From NCBI GenBank assembly GCA_964636095.1, contig CAZWRF010000022.1:1-12051 (forward strand): a stretch of DNA of 12,051 bases, written 5' to 3'. The position numbers were made by a program, and so were the translations under genes. A model generated the notes under the pieces. The model saw only the letters and a program-made list of their open reading frames with translations, was not told where the DNA came from and ran no database searches. This DNA is from CAZWRF01 sp964636095 (lineage in GTDB: Bacteria > Patescibacteriota > Minisyncoccia > JAHISW01 > Tagabacteraceae). Of this stretch, positions 1 to 6,541 are shown in pieces (position 1 is the stretch's first letter; each line of letters begins with the position of its first letter).

Positions 1-32
1 ACCACTATTTTCGCAATCGTGAAAATAGTGGT
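1..32. repeat. Perfect inverted repeat (hairpin) at window edge
   Basis: Bases 1-12 (ACCACTATTTTC) are the exact reverse complement of bases 21-32, around an 8-base loop. The repeat starts at the first base of the window, so it may be longer. No T-run follows on the plus strand and the minus side leaves the window, so I cannot tell whether it is a terminator of a neighbouring gene or a repeat element. Confidence 0.6.
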
Positions 33-55
33 ACTTGGGAAACGTGAAACACTAT

Positions 56-86
56 CTAAAAAAGCCATCTTGTGTTTCACAAGATG
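56..86 (-). terminator. Intrinsic terminator of the ATPase operon
   Basis: Read on the minus strand, a perfect 9-bp stem (CATCTTGTG / CACAAGATG, bases 86-66) with an AAA loop is followed by GC and six T residues (63-58). This is a typical rho-independent terminator about 80 bases after the epsilon stop codon. On the plus strand GTGAAACAC at 44-52 could pair with GTGTTTCAC at 72-80 and compete with this stem. Confidence 0.8.
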
Positions 87-120
87 TCTTCGCTGTTGCC
101 AGAAAAGCTATATTTTTCAA

Positions 121-158
121 CGTTTCCCGTTACGGGAAAATTTCTTGCTACGGGAAAA
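121..158. repeat. Small hairpin plus direct repeat after epsilon gene
   Basis: TTTCCCG (123-129) and CGGGAAA (133-139) form a 7-bp hairpin with a TTA loop. TACGGGAAAA occurs twice, at 131-140 and 149-158. CGTTTCCC (121-128) is also complementary to GGGAAACG at 37-44. The segment lies between the epsilon stop codon and the operon terminator. Its role is unknown; it could stabilise the mRNA 3' end. Confidence 0.45.
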
Positions 159-163
159 CTCCT

Positions 164-421
164 TCAAATACCTAAAAAGACCCTAACTTTGTTATCACTC
201 ACTTCCAGTACCCCCCTCTCAAATCTGTATGTCTCTTTTTTTTGCGGAAAATGCAGGGTTACGGTTTTAAATATCAGTGAAATGAAGTTTACATGGTCGG
301 GCAAGATGTCAAAATCACCCAAGTGGTTTTTGGAAGACACGGCCTCCGCCTTTCCTTGAAAAGGCTCTTTTCCCAATACAGGGGACCAGAAAATTTTTAC
401 ATCCAAAAGCTTATTTTCCAT
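164..421 (-). CDS. atpC: F-type ATPase epsilon subunit, short form (beta-sandwich only)
   Basis: This 85-residue protein matches the N-terminal beta-sandwich domain of F1 epsilon. Visible landmarks are L-D-V near residue 6, G-K-A-E-A-V near 23, the conserved L-G-D-F-D-I-L-P-D-H turn (canonical L-G-I-x-P-G-H) near 34-43, and G-V-L-E-V near 70. Family members are usually about 130-140 residues and end in two helices that inhibit ATP hydrolysis; here the protein stops right after the sandwich. The ATG overlaps the end of the beta gene by 11 bases, so the two are translationally linked. It is the last gene of the operon, 78 bases before the terminator stem. Assignment rests on motif matches plus its position after beta. 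Loss of the helical domain suggests no epsilon-type inhibition of hydrolysis (inference). Confidence 0.82.
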   Translation of the reverse strand: MENKLLDVKIFWSPVLGKEPFQGKAEAVSSKNHLGDFDILPDHVNFISLIFKTVTLHFPQKKETYRFERGVLEVSDNKVRVFLGI

Positions 422-1796
422 CTTGCAAATTCAAGTCCTCTAAACCTCCGATATTGAGGAGGCTTTCCTCGGGCACAGAGTCCAATTCTCCCTCCAGGAT
501 CTTTTTTGCTCCCGCTACAGTTTTTTCCCTTTTCACAAACTGAATCTTAGTTCCCTTTTTGTTGCCTACGACGAAAAGATCCTGGCTCATGAAGTTTAAA
601 AGTTTTCTTGCTCTCCTATAGCTTATCCTGTTGTCAACCGAGAGTTCTGCTTCTCCGATAATGGCCACTATCTTGCTCAGTTCTTCGTATTTTTCCAAAA
701 GTTGTTTTGCTCCCAGCTGGGTTTCGTAGTGCTCGTTTCCCAAAATGTCCGGGTCCAAAACAGATGAAGAAGACGCCAAAATATCAACTGCCGGATGTCT
801 GCCCTCCTGATAAACGTCTCTAGATAATACCACCAGTGAATCAAAATAAGGAACAACTGCCTGAATAGCGGGATCGGTGATGTCGTCGGCGGGCACGTAA
901 ATAGCCTGGATGCTGGTGATGGTAGCTTTGTTGGTGGAAACCAGTCTTTCCTCAAACTCCCCCACTTCGCTGGTAAGAGTAGGCTGGTAGCCCCCCTCGG
1001 AAGGTATCATGGACAGAAGAGTGGACAGCTCGTTTCCTGCTTGCATAAACCTATAGAGATTGTCCACAAAAAAGAGAACGTCTCTGTTTTTTACATCCCT
1101 AAAATATTCGGCCAAGGTGGCCGCGGTAGCGCCCACCTTGAACCTTATGCTTGCCGTTTCGTTCATCTGTCCGAAGACCAAAACCGTAGACGGCAAAACA
1201 TTGTTTTCCTTGAGAATTTTATAAAGGCTGTGTCCTTCCCTTATCCTCTCCCCTATTCCGGCAAACACGGAGGTGCCCTTCTGAAGAAAGGAGGTATTGT
1301 GCATTAACTGGGTTAAAAGAACTGTCTTTCCCACGCCAGCTCCTCCAAAAATTCCAAGCTCTTCGCCCTTTCTTAGGGGAGTGAAAAAATCAATTACTTT
1401 TATTCCCGTTTCAATGATTTCTTTTCTGAAACTTATATCCCTGTAGGGCAGAGGGGGGCGGTGAGTGGGCCATTTTTCTTCAAATTTTAGTTCCGGCAAA
1501 TTGTCTATAGGGTTTCCAAACGCGTCCATCACCCGCCCCAAAAGACTTTCTCCTACAGGGATCTCCAATGATTTTCCGGTTCTTACAACGCTTGCTCCCC
1601 TGTACAAGTATTTGGTTTCTCCAAAGCAAATGGCGGTAAAAATCTTCTCCGTTAGGGAAGTGAACACTTCAAATTTAATATCCGGTTCATCTTTCAACTC
1701 CAAAATCTCTCCCGGAAAAGGACCTCCGGTTAAAAATTCCACTTTTACTATCTCCCCTTGAATGGAGAGAATTTGACCTAATTCTTCTTTTCCCAT
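411..1796 (-). CDS. atpD: F-type ATPase beta subunit (catalytic)
   Basis: The 461-residue catalytic subunit of F1 is located at the cytoplasmic face of the membrane. Walker A is G-G-A-G-V-G-K-T at 151-158. The catalytic glutamate is E183 in G-E-R-I-R-E-G, the Walker B aspartate lies in F-F-V-D-N-L-Y-R-F near 245, and the catch loop V-P-A-D-D-I-T-D lies near 301. G-Y-Q-P-T-L and the L-S-R-D and E-H-Y motifs are also present. Length is normal for the family. The DELSEED loop reads A-E-L-S-V-D-N, so its acidic lever is weakened. The ATG overlaps the end of the gamma gene by 19 bases; no Shine-Dalgarno motif is visible. All residues needed for ATP hydrolysis are present, so the enzyme is expected to be active. 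Confidence 0.96.
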   Translation of the reverse strand: MGKEELGQILSIQGEIVKVEFLTGGPFPGEILELKDEPDIKFEVFTSLTEKIFTAICFGETKYLYRGASVVRTGKSLEIPVGESLLGRVMDAFGNPIDNLPELKFEEKWPTHRPPLPYRDISFRKEIIETGIKVIDFFTPLRKGEELGIFGGAGVGKTVLLTQLMHNTSFLQKGTSVFAGIGERIREGHSLYKILKENNVLPSTVLVFGQMNETASIRFKVGATAATLAEYFRDVKNRDVLFFVDNLYRFMQAGNELSTLLSMIPSEGGYQPTLTSEVGEFEERLVSTNKATITSIQAIYVPADDITDPAIQAVVPYFDSLVVLSRDVYQEGRHPAVDILASSSSVLDPDILGNEHYETQLGAKQLLEKYEELSKIVAIIGEAELSVDNRISYRRARKLLNFMSQDLFVVGNKKGTKIQFVKREKTVAGAKKILEGELDSVPEESLLNIGGLEDLNLQDGK

Positions 1797-2650
1797 AGTT
1801 GAAAGGCGCTAAAAATTTCCACTTGTTTTTTGTCCAACTCCTGCCATTCAAGTTTTCTTTTGCTTTTTTCTATTTCTTTTTTCATTTTTTTGGCATTTTC
1901 GGAAGCGTGATACATGGACATCATTCTGGTGGCATACCTTGCCAGAGCATGTTCCAGGATGGTTTGGTTGAAGAGGCTTGCCATAATTTCGGTTTCAAAA
2001 AAATCCATTACCGCTTCCGGCGTGGGTTCAAAAAGATATTTTTTAATTTCACTTTTTCCTTCCCGTTCTGTGGGTACCTCTCCCAAAATATCACTCATCA
2101 CCGGATTTTGAACCATAACGGTCTCAAACCTTCCGTGGGAAACAATAACTTTTTTGTATTTTTTTATAAAATTTATAATTTCAGCTATTTTGCTTTTTTC
2201 AGGCTTGGCGTCGTCCAAGTCAAAGTAAAATATCTTGTCGCCAAGCCCGTAGTTTTTTGCCAAATACCTGCCGGTTTTCCCCACTACAACCAGGTCCGGC
2301 TTATTGGATTTCCAAAATTCGTAAGCTTCCGACCAAACATCCAAAATCAAAGTTCCGTAAAAGAAATGATTTGCCGACAAAAAAACCAGCACTTGGCCTT
2401 TTTTTGTCTCAACGGGAGAAACTTCTTCGGTTTTTCCTCTCTTTTTTCCCGATTCTTTGGCAAAAAACTCATGCGAGCTTCTAATCGTGTGGTACACATC
2501 CGCCAGCTGTGTTAAAAATTGCCTTGTTTTCAGCACATCTTTGCGGATATTAATCATTTTCGAATAAGCCGTTTTTTGATAAACGTCGACAATGGCGCTT
2601 ACGGTGGAAACCGCTTCCAGCTCGTCTTTAATTTTTTTCAGAGTTGTCAT
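1778..2650 (-). CDS. atpG: F-type ATPase gamma subunit, divergent
   Basis: This 290-residue protein is the central rotor shaft of F1. The N-terminal helix is recognisable (K-K-I-K-D-E-L followed by A-Y-S-K-M). A Rossmann-like middle domain follows at about 85-215, including V-V-G-K-T-G. The C-terminal helix begins with A-T-R-M-M-S-M and S-E-N-A near 243-257 (canonical A-R-M-x-A-M and T-D-N). The usual signature Y-N-x-x-R-Q-A-x-I-T-x-E is absent; an ungapped comparison puts K-R-K-L-E-W-Q-E-L-D-K-K there. The G-L-C-G-G-L-N motif of the middle domain is also lost (F-F-Y-G-T-L-I). Family membership is supported by position between alpha and beta and by both ends of the protein. The start overlaps the alpha stop by 23 bases. 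Confidence 0.88.
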   Translation of the reverse strand: MTTLKKIKDELEAVSTVSAIVDVYQKTAYSKMINIRKDVLKTRQFLTQLADVYHTIRSSHEFFAKESGKKRGKTEEVSPVETKKGQVLVFLSANHFFYGTLILDVWSEAYEFWKSNKPDLVVVGKTGRYLAKNYGLGDKIFYFDLDDAKPEKSKIAEIINFIKKYKKVIVSHGRFETVMVQNPVMSDILGEVPTEREGKSEIKKYLFEPTPEAVMDFFETEIMASLFNQTILEHALARYATRMMSMYHASENAKKMKKEIEKSKRKLEWQELDKKQVEIFSAFQLWEKKN

Positions 2651-4112
2651 AGCATACTTGGTTTATTTTGGGAGTAATTTCCTGGGCAAAGGCCTTTAAT
2701 TCTTCCAAATTATTCAAGGCTCTTATCCTTTCCTCCATCCCCCGGAGCTTGCCCTCGCTATAATGCTTGAATATTTCCTGGCTTATGGCACCGGTTATTT
2801 TCGGCGAGCTGCCGGCCCAAAAACCGGAAAGCAAAAGACCAAAAAGAAGCAGCTGGAATTCCCTTGGGATTATTGTTTTTGCCGATTGGTTGAAAAGAAC
2901 AATTACTTTCTCTCCAAAATCAATGAGCTCCTTTGTTTTTTGAGGCAGCTCTATCCCGAATTGCACAATCCCCAAAATCCTTTGGTATTCAACCAGTTTT
3001 CTTCTTACAAAAATAGCCAGTTCCTTGTCTATTTCTTCCTGCGCCTGATTGCCCACCCTTGAAACGGACAAAAACGCGTTGACCGCCGGCCTTTTGCTTT
3101 TTTTGTACTCTTCAATATCGAAAAAAACGTGGCCGTCGGTCATAGCCATCAAATTCGTCTGTATATAGCCGGAAATATCGTTGCCGAGCGTTTCGGCCAC
3201 GGGAAAAGCGGAAATACTTACTTCTTTTCCGTCTTTTCCGATTATGTTTCCCGCTCTTTCCAAAAGAGCGGCATGAATGTGAAAAATGTCTCCGGGGTAA
3301 ACGGACCTTCCCGGAAATCTTTTTAAAAGAAGGGATATTTCGCGGTAAATTTTGGCATGCGTGGTAAGGTCGTCCAGAACAATTATGGTGTTTGTTCCTT
3401 TTTCCCTAAAATATTCGGCAATAGCCATGGCGCTGTAGGGAGAAAGATAGATGGCGGTTACCGGACTGTTTGAAGCCGCCACCACCATTATAACGTTCTC
3501 AAAAACTCCGGCGTTTTTCAGGTACTCCTCCACCATTTTTACCTGCGAAGTTTCTTTTCCTATGGAAACATAAATACAAACAATCCCTTTCCTTGCCTGG
3601 GAAAGAATTGTTTGTAAAAGAAAGGTTGTTTTCCCCGTTTTGCCGTCGCCGATAACAAGCTCTCTTTGCCCGTACCCCAAAGGAACAAGCGAATCGACTA
3701 TGGTAATACCCGTTTCCAAAAATTTACTTATTGAAGCCCTTTGATAGATATTTGGAGCCTCTTTTTCAATATCCAAAAATTCTTTTTCTCCCCTTGCGGG
3801 ACCGAGCCCGTCTATTGGCCGGCAAAAAGGGTCCACTATTCTGCCTAAAAGGCTCCGGTTGAAAGGAACTTTGAAAACTTCGTCCATTCGGGCTACTTTT
3901 TTTCCCACCCTTAGCCCCTCCGTATCAAACATAAAAACCTGAGCCAAACTGCTGTTCAAGCTGTAGGTCATGCCTTTTTTCCCGTCTTCGGTTATAAGCA
4001 TTTCTTTCGGCTTCAAATTGGGCAAGCCGGACACCATTACAACCGAGTGGTTGATGGAAACTACCCTGCCTATCTCCCCCGTTTTTTTTAAGCTTGCTTC
4101 AAACTCGCTCAT
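2628..4112 (-). CDS. atpA: F-type ATPase alpha subunit
   Basis: The 494-residue non-catalytic nucleotide-binding subunit of F1 alternates with beta in the hexamer. Walker A is G-D-G-K-T-G-K-T at 155-162. I-V-L-D-D-L-T-T-H-A and Y-P-G-D-I-F-H match the family. The arginine finger is present in the L-S-V-S-R-V-G segment. The N-terminus begins near the start of the beta-barrel and is about 14 residues shorter than E. coli alpha, so much of the helix that docks onto delta is missing or altered. The ATG shares an ATGA overlap with the delta stop, indicating coupled translation, and its 3' end overlaps gamma. The catalytic partner residues are intact. Confidence 0.96.
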   Translation of the reverse strand: MSEFEASLKKTGEIGRVVSINHSVVMVSGLPNLKPKEMLITEDGKKGMTYSLNSSLAQVFMFDTEGLRVGKKVARMDEVFKVPFNRSLLGRIVDPFCRPIDGLGPARGEKEFLDIEKEAPNIYQRASISKFLETGITIVDSLVPLGYGQRELVIGDGKTGKTTFLLQTILSQARKGIVCIYVSIGKETSQVKMVEEYLKNAGVFENVIMVVAASNSPVTAIYLSPYSAMAIAEYFREKGTNTIIVLDDLTTHAKIYREISLLLKRFPGRSVYPGDIFHIHAALLERAGNIIGKDGKEVSISAFPVAETLGNDISGYIQTNLMAMTDGHVFFDIEEYKKSKRPAVNAFLSVSRVGNQAQEEIDKELAIFVRRKLVEYQRILGIVQFGIELPQKTKELIDFGEKVIVLFNQSAKTIIPREFQLLLFGLLLSGFWAGSSPKITGAISQEIFKHYSEGKLRGMEERIRALNNLEELKAFAQEITPKINQVCYDNSEKN

Positions 4113-4594
4113 AATTTTATTTTGGAAAGCTCCTTGTTCATTTTTTCAAGCAAGGAAAAGTCCCTGTAATTTCCCCCGTATTCTATAATCGCTCCTCCGA
4201 TAATTTGAGGGTTTACCGTTATATCAAAAATAACTTTGTGCTTGTTTTTCTCAAAAAACCACCTTCTTAGCTCTATGAAAAAGTCATCCGAAGGGCTAAA
4301 CGCGATCTCCAGCTTCAGCTGGGGAATTCTTGAAAGATAACTTTTGAGATTTTCAAAAAAAGAAAGCTGTTCTTCCGGAGAACCGTGTAGGAAGCCTCCT
4401 TTTTCCAGTTCTTTTAGGTACGTTCTAAACCCTTCGTCCACCTTGTTTTTGGCCCTATCGGACAGGGGAATATGAGAGTCTTTAAAAATAAATCCGTGAA
4501 GCGCGTTTATTTCTTCGATAAAAACCACAAGCTCTTCCTTGGTGTTTATTTCTTCTGCTATTTGTTCAAAAATTTTACTCATACTCGACAACAT
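4109..4594 (-). CDS. atpH: F-type ATPase delta subunit
   Basis: This 161-residue protein is the stator cap that links alpha to the b stalk. The C-terminal part is diagnostic: V-N-P-Q-I-I-G-G-A-I-I-E followed by Y-R-D-F-S matches the family's v-d-p-x-L-i-G-G-x-x-i and D-x-S pattern. The N-terminal domain is helical and poorly conserved, as is usual. Two starts are possible: ATG at 4594, 3 bases after the b stop, or ATG at 4582, giving MSKIFEQ. A purine-rich run (GGAGGGAGCAGG) lies about 10 bases upstream of the first, the only Shine-Dalgarno-like sequence in the operon, so I keep the longer form. It ends in an ATGA overlap with alpha. Confidence 0.85.
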   Translation of the reverse strand: MLSSMSKIFEQIAEEINTKEELVVFIEEINALHGFIFKDSHIPLSDRAKNKVDEGFRTYLKELEKGGFLHGSPEEQLSFFENLKSYLSRIPQLKLEIAFSPSDDFFIELRRWFFEKNKHKVIFDITVNPQIIGGAIIEYGGNYRDFSLLEKMNKELSKIKL

Positions 4595-4597
4595 AAA

Positions 4598-5293
4598 TTA
4601 AAGAACCTGCTCCCTCCTGGCTTTTTCCAAAGCGTCCATCACCAGGTCTTCATGAGAAGAGAGGTCTATGGTTTTTCCTATGGTGTTTTTGGCAACTTCT
4701 CCTATTATGCGGTAAATCTCCTTATCCAGCTCTTCCATTTTTTCTTTTTTGTAGTTTTCTATTTCCTTTTTTATTTCCGCGTCTCTTTCTTTCAAAGATT
4801 CCGCCGCCGAGCGGTAAGCGCGGGAAGCCTGGCCGGACAAGTCTTTGCCCAGTTCAGCGGTTCTTTCCCTGGCTTCCTGAAACAGCATGCCCCTGGCTTG
4901 AGCAAAGCCGGCATCAAATTCGGCGATTTTCTTTTCAACCTCCTGCTTCAGTTCATCTTGAACAGATTTGTTGAAATTGCTTATTTTGGAAAACTCACCT
5001 TCCGCTCCCCGGAAAAAAGAGGCAATTTCTCTTTTGTACGACTCTATTATTTCTTCATTGAAAAGCTGAATTTTTTTGTTCAGCCCCATCACGGATTCTC
5101 TCAATTGCTTAGCCATAAGGCCCTCCATCTGCTGTTCAAATTCTTTGGAAATTTTCAGATAGAGCGTCCCTTCTTTTTCTTTACCGGCCGAACGAAGATA
5201 AGAAACGACAAAAAACAAAACAGCGGCTAAAACTATCACCGCAACGGCCGCAATTAAAATTATTAGAAAAGATTGGTTGCTTAGATTTGCCAT
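4598..5293 (-). CDS. atpF: F-type ATPase b-like peripheral stalk subunit
   Basis: This 231-residue protein has one N-terminal membrane helix (about residues 8-33) followed by a charged, almost continuously helical region with coiled-coil character to residue 231. The end, with V-A-K-N-T-I-G-K-T-I-D-L and a following S-H-E-D-L-V segment, resembles the C-terminus of b subunits that binds delta. It is longer than the usual 155-170 residues. The segment just after the membrane helix lacks the usual Pro-containing motif and R-x-x-x-I pattern. Position between the c-like gene and delta supports the call. It starts 12 bases after the upstream stop and no ribosome-binding motif is visible. It should be the stator connecting the F1 head to the membrane. 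Confidence 0.78.
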   Translation of the reverse strand: MANLSNQSFLIILIAAVAVIVLAAVLFFVVSYLRSAGKEKEGTLYLKISKEFEQQMEGLMAKQLRESVMGLNKKIQLFNEEIIESYKREIASFFRGAEGEFSKISNFNKSVQDELKQEVEKKIAEFDAGFAQARGMLFQEARERTAELGKDLSGQASRAYRSAAESLKERDAEIKKEIENYKKEKMEELDKEIYRIIGEVAKNTIGKTIDLSSHEDLVMDALEKARREQVL

Positions 5294-5305
5294 ATATATA
5301 GGTAG

Positions 5306-6061
5306 CTAATATAAAATAATAAACATAGTAAGGCCGAGACCGGCCAAAGTTAAAATAACAATTCCGGTTAAGTTCAAAAACATCGCGAAGCGTATACTTT
5401 CTTTGGCCAAGGGATTCCGCCCGACCGCCTCCACCCCCCTTTGCAAAGATTTTACAAAAGCGAAAAAGCCGGCAAAAAAACTTCCTCCACCCAAAAGAGC
5501 GGCGAAAATATATCTAAGCACTTCCGGTACGTTTTCCGGTTCGCCCAAAGCATTCATTACTCTTGTAAAAAGGCCCAGGGGAGATACTTTTGTCGGGTCC
5601 AAGTCAACATGCTGAATATTCACTTCTACCTTTACCAGGCCGCTTTCCCCGCTGAAATCTTCCTCGGCTCTGCCGAGTACAAAACCGGAGCTTACGGCCT
5701 TTTGCCCCGTCCCCGGGTCGGTTGACGACGTAATATAATCCCCTTTCTTTATTTCTCCGTTTTTGTCGCTTACTTTTACCATGGCTTCTCCGGAAAAAAC
5801 AACAGGAAAAATAGAATCACCCGGCCTCCCAAAAATCAAAACGGAAGAATCGCTTGCCACGCCAACCATATTCGAGTCGTAAGGATCGCTTGAACGGTAA
5901 AGCCCTTCTTCGGTCTCGGAAATAATGTCCCCAAACGAAGCCTCAGAATCGGCAATTTCCAGATTCTTGGCGACGGACGGCAAGTTCTGGGCCAAAAGAC
6001 GCGAACCTAAAGCGAAAACTCCCAAAAAAACCAAAATGAAGATGAAAAAATTTCTTGTCAC
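5306..6061 (-). CDS. c-like F-ATPase membrane protein with extracytoplasmic N-terminal domain; ion-binding carboxylate absent
   Basis: This 251-residue protein occupies the c (atpE) position. Layout: signal peptide or first helix (about 4-24); beta-rich extracytoplasmic domain (about 35-152) with G-D-I-I-S, G-D-Y-I-T-S-S and V-L-G-R-A-E-E-D-F; linker; helix (about 182-204); polar loop with E-A-V-G-R-N-P at 211-217; helix (about 225-250). The loop aligns with E-G-A-A-R-Q-P of E. coli c, and topology agrees: ends outside, loop inside. Counting from that loop, the residue matching Asp61 is V235, and neither helix of the hairpin contains Asp or Glu inside the membrane. Normal c is about 75-90 residues. 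The start is GTG at 6061, placed about 3 bases from the predicted transcription start; no nearby ATG exists. Membership in the c family is inferred from the loop, topology and position. It may be a structural relative rather than an ion carrier. Confidence 0.7.
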   Translation of the reverse strand: MTRNFFIFILVFLGVFALGSRLLAQNLPSVAKNLEIADSEASFGDIISETEEGLYRSSDPYDSNMVGVASDSSVLIFGRPGDSIFPVVFSGEAMVKVSDKNGEIKKGDYITSSTDPGTGQKAVSSGFVLGRAEEDFSGESGLVKVEVNIQHVDLDPTKVSPLGLFTRVMNALGEPENVPEVLRYIFAALLGGGSFFAGFFAFVKSLQRGVEAVGRNPLAKESIRFAMFLNLTGIVILTLAGLGLTMFIILY

Positions 6062-6070
6062 TTTAAGTTA

Positions 6071-6096
6071 ATTATATCAAATTTCATTATCAAATA
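6071..6096 (-). promoter_or_regulatory. Extended -10 promoter of the ATPase operon with TTTGATA direct repeat
   Basis: On the minus strand TGA-TATAAT occupies 6079-6071, giving a transcription start near 6064 and the GTG start codon at 6061, so the mRNA is nearly leaderless. No good -35 is seen. ATTTGATA is repeated directly at 6096-6089 and 6082-6075, the second copy running into the -10, which is a possible regulator site. Confidence 0.6.
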
Positions 6097-6107
6097 AAAC
6101 ACGGCGC

Positions 6108-6136
6108 TTGATACCGAAAGCGGGCTTTGATAAAAT
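6108..6136 (+). promoter_or_regulatory. Promoter of the two-component operon
   Basis: TTGATA at 6108-6113, a 17-base spacer and TAAAAT at 6131-6136 preceded by TGA (extended -10) make a convincing sigma-70-type promoter. Transcription would start near 6143, leaving only about 5 bases before the ATG at 6148. It lies back to back with the ATPase promoter in an 86-base divergent gap. Confidence 0.65.
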
Positions 6137-6147
6137 AAGAGCACACT

Positions 6148-6534
6148 ATGAAACCGAAGATTCTCATCATTGAAGACGACCGAACCATCATAGGGCTCTT
6201 TAACGAATTTTTCACGAGAGCCGGATTGGATATTGAAATATTGGATCTCGGAGAAAAGGCAATAAAAAAGCTTGAAAGAATCCGAAAGGGAGAAGACCCG
6301 AAACCCGACCTGGTTTTGCTGGACCTTATTTTACCGGATATGAACGGCATAGAAATATTAAAAGAAGCCAGAAAATATCCGGAAACAAAAGACGTCAAAA
6401 TATTCGCCCTCACCAATTACAGCAGCGGCGAATCAAACCAGGCGCTTACAAAAGAAGGCATCAACAAAATTTTAATAAAATCCCAGTACGATCTTGAACA
6501 GCTGGTAAAAATAATTAGGGACGCCACCCAATAA
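6148..6534 (+). CDS. Single-domain response regulator (CheY-like receiver)
   Basis: This 128-residue protein consists only of a receiver domain and has no DNA-binding output domain. The acidic pair D10-D11 follows the first strand (I-L-I-I-E-D-D). The phospho-acceptor is D59 in L-L-D-L-I-L-P-D-M-N-G. The switch threonine is T89 (F-A-L-T-N) and the conserved lysine is K111, followed by Ser instead of the usual Pro. It probably takes phosphate from the kinase encoded 7 bases downstream and acts by protein contact or as a phosphorelay intermediate. The ATG is supported by the promoter placement. No Shine-Dalgarno motif is clear. Confidence 0.93.
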   Translation: MKPKILIIEDDRTIIGLFNEFFTRAGLDIEILDLGEKAIKKLERIRKGEDPKPDLVLLDLILPDMNGIEILKEARKYPETKDVKIFALTNYSSGESNQALTKEGINKILIKSQYDLEQLVKIIRDATQ

Positions 6535-6541
6535 AAATTTC

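Noticed and set aside
1799..2515. 238-codon plus-strand open frame opposite gamma
   Set aside because: Phe-rich antisense shadow of the lysine-rich gamma gene; no promoter or family match.
4472..5230. 252-codon plus-strand open frame opposite delta and b
   Set aside because: Phe-rich low-complexity translation (long F runs) that mirrors the AAA/GAA-rich codons of the b and delta genes on the other strand.
6062..6147. Subunit a (atpB) gene or remnant upstream of the c-like gene
   Set aside because: Only 86 non-coding bases with two promoters lie there; no coding remnant is visible.
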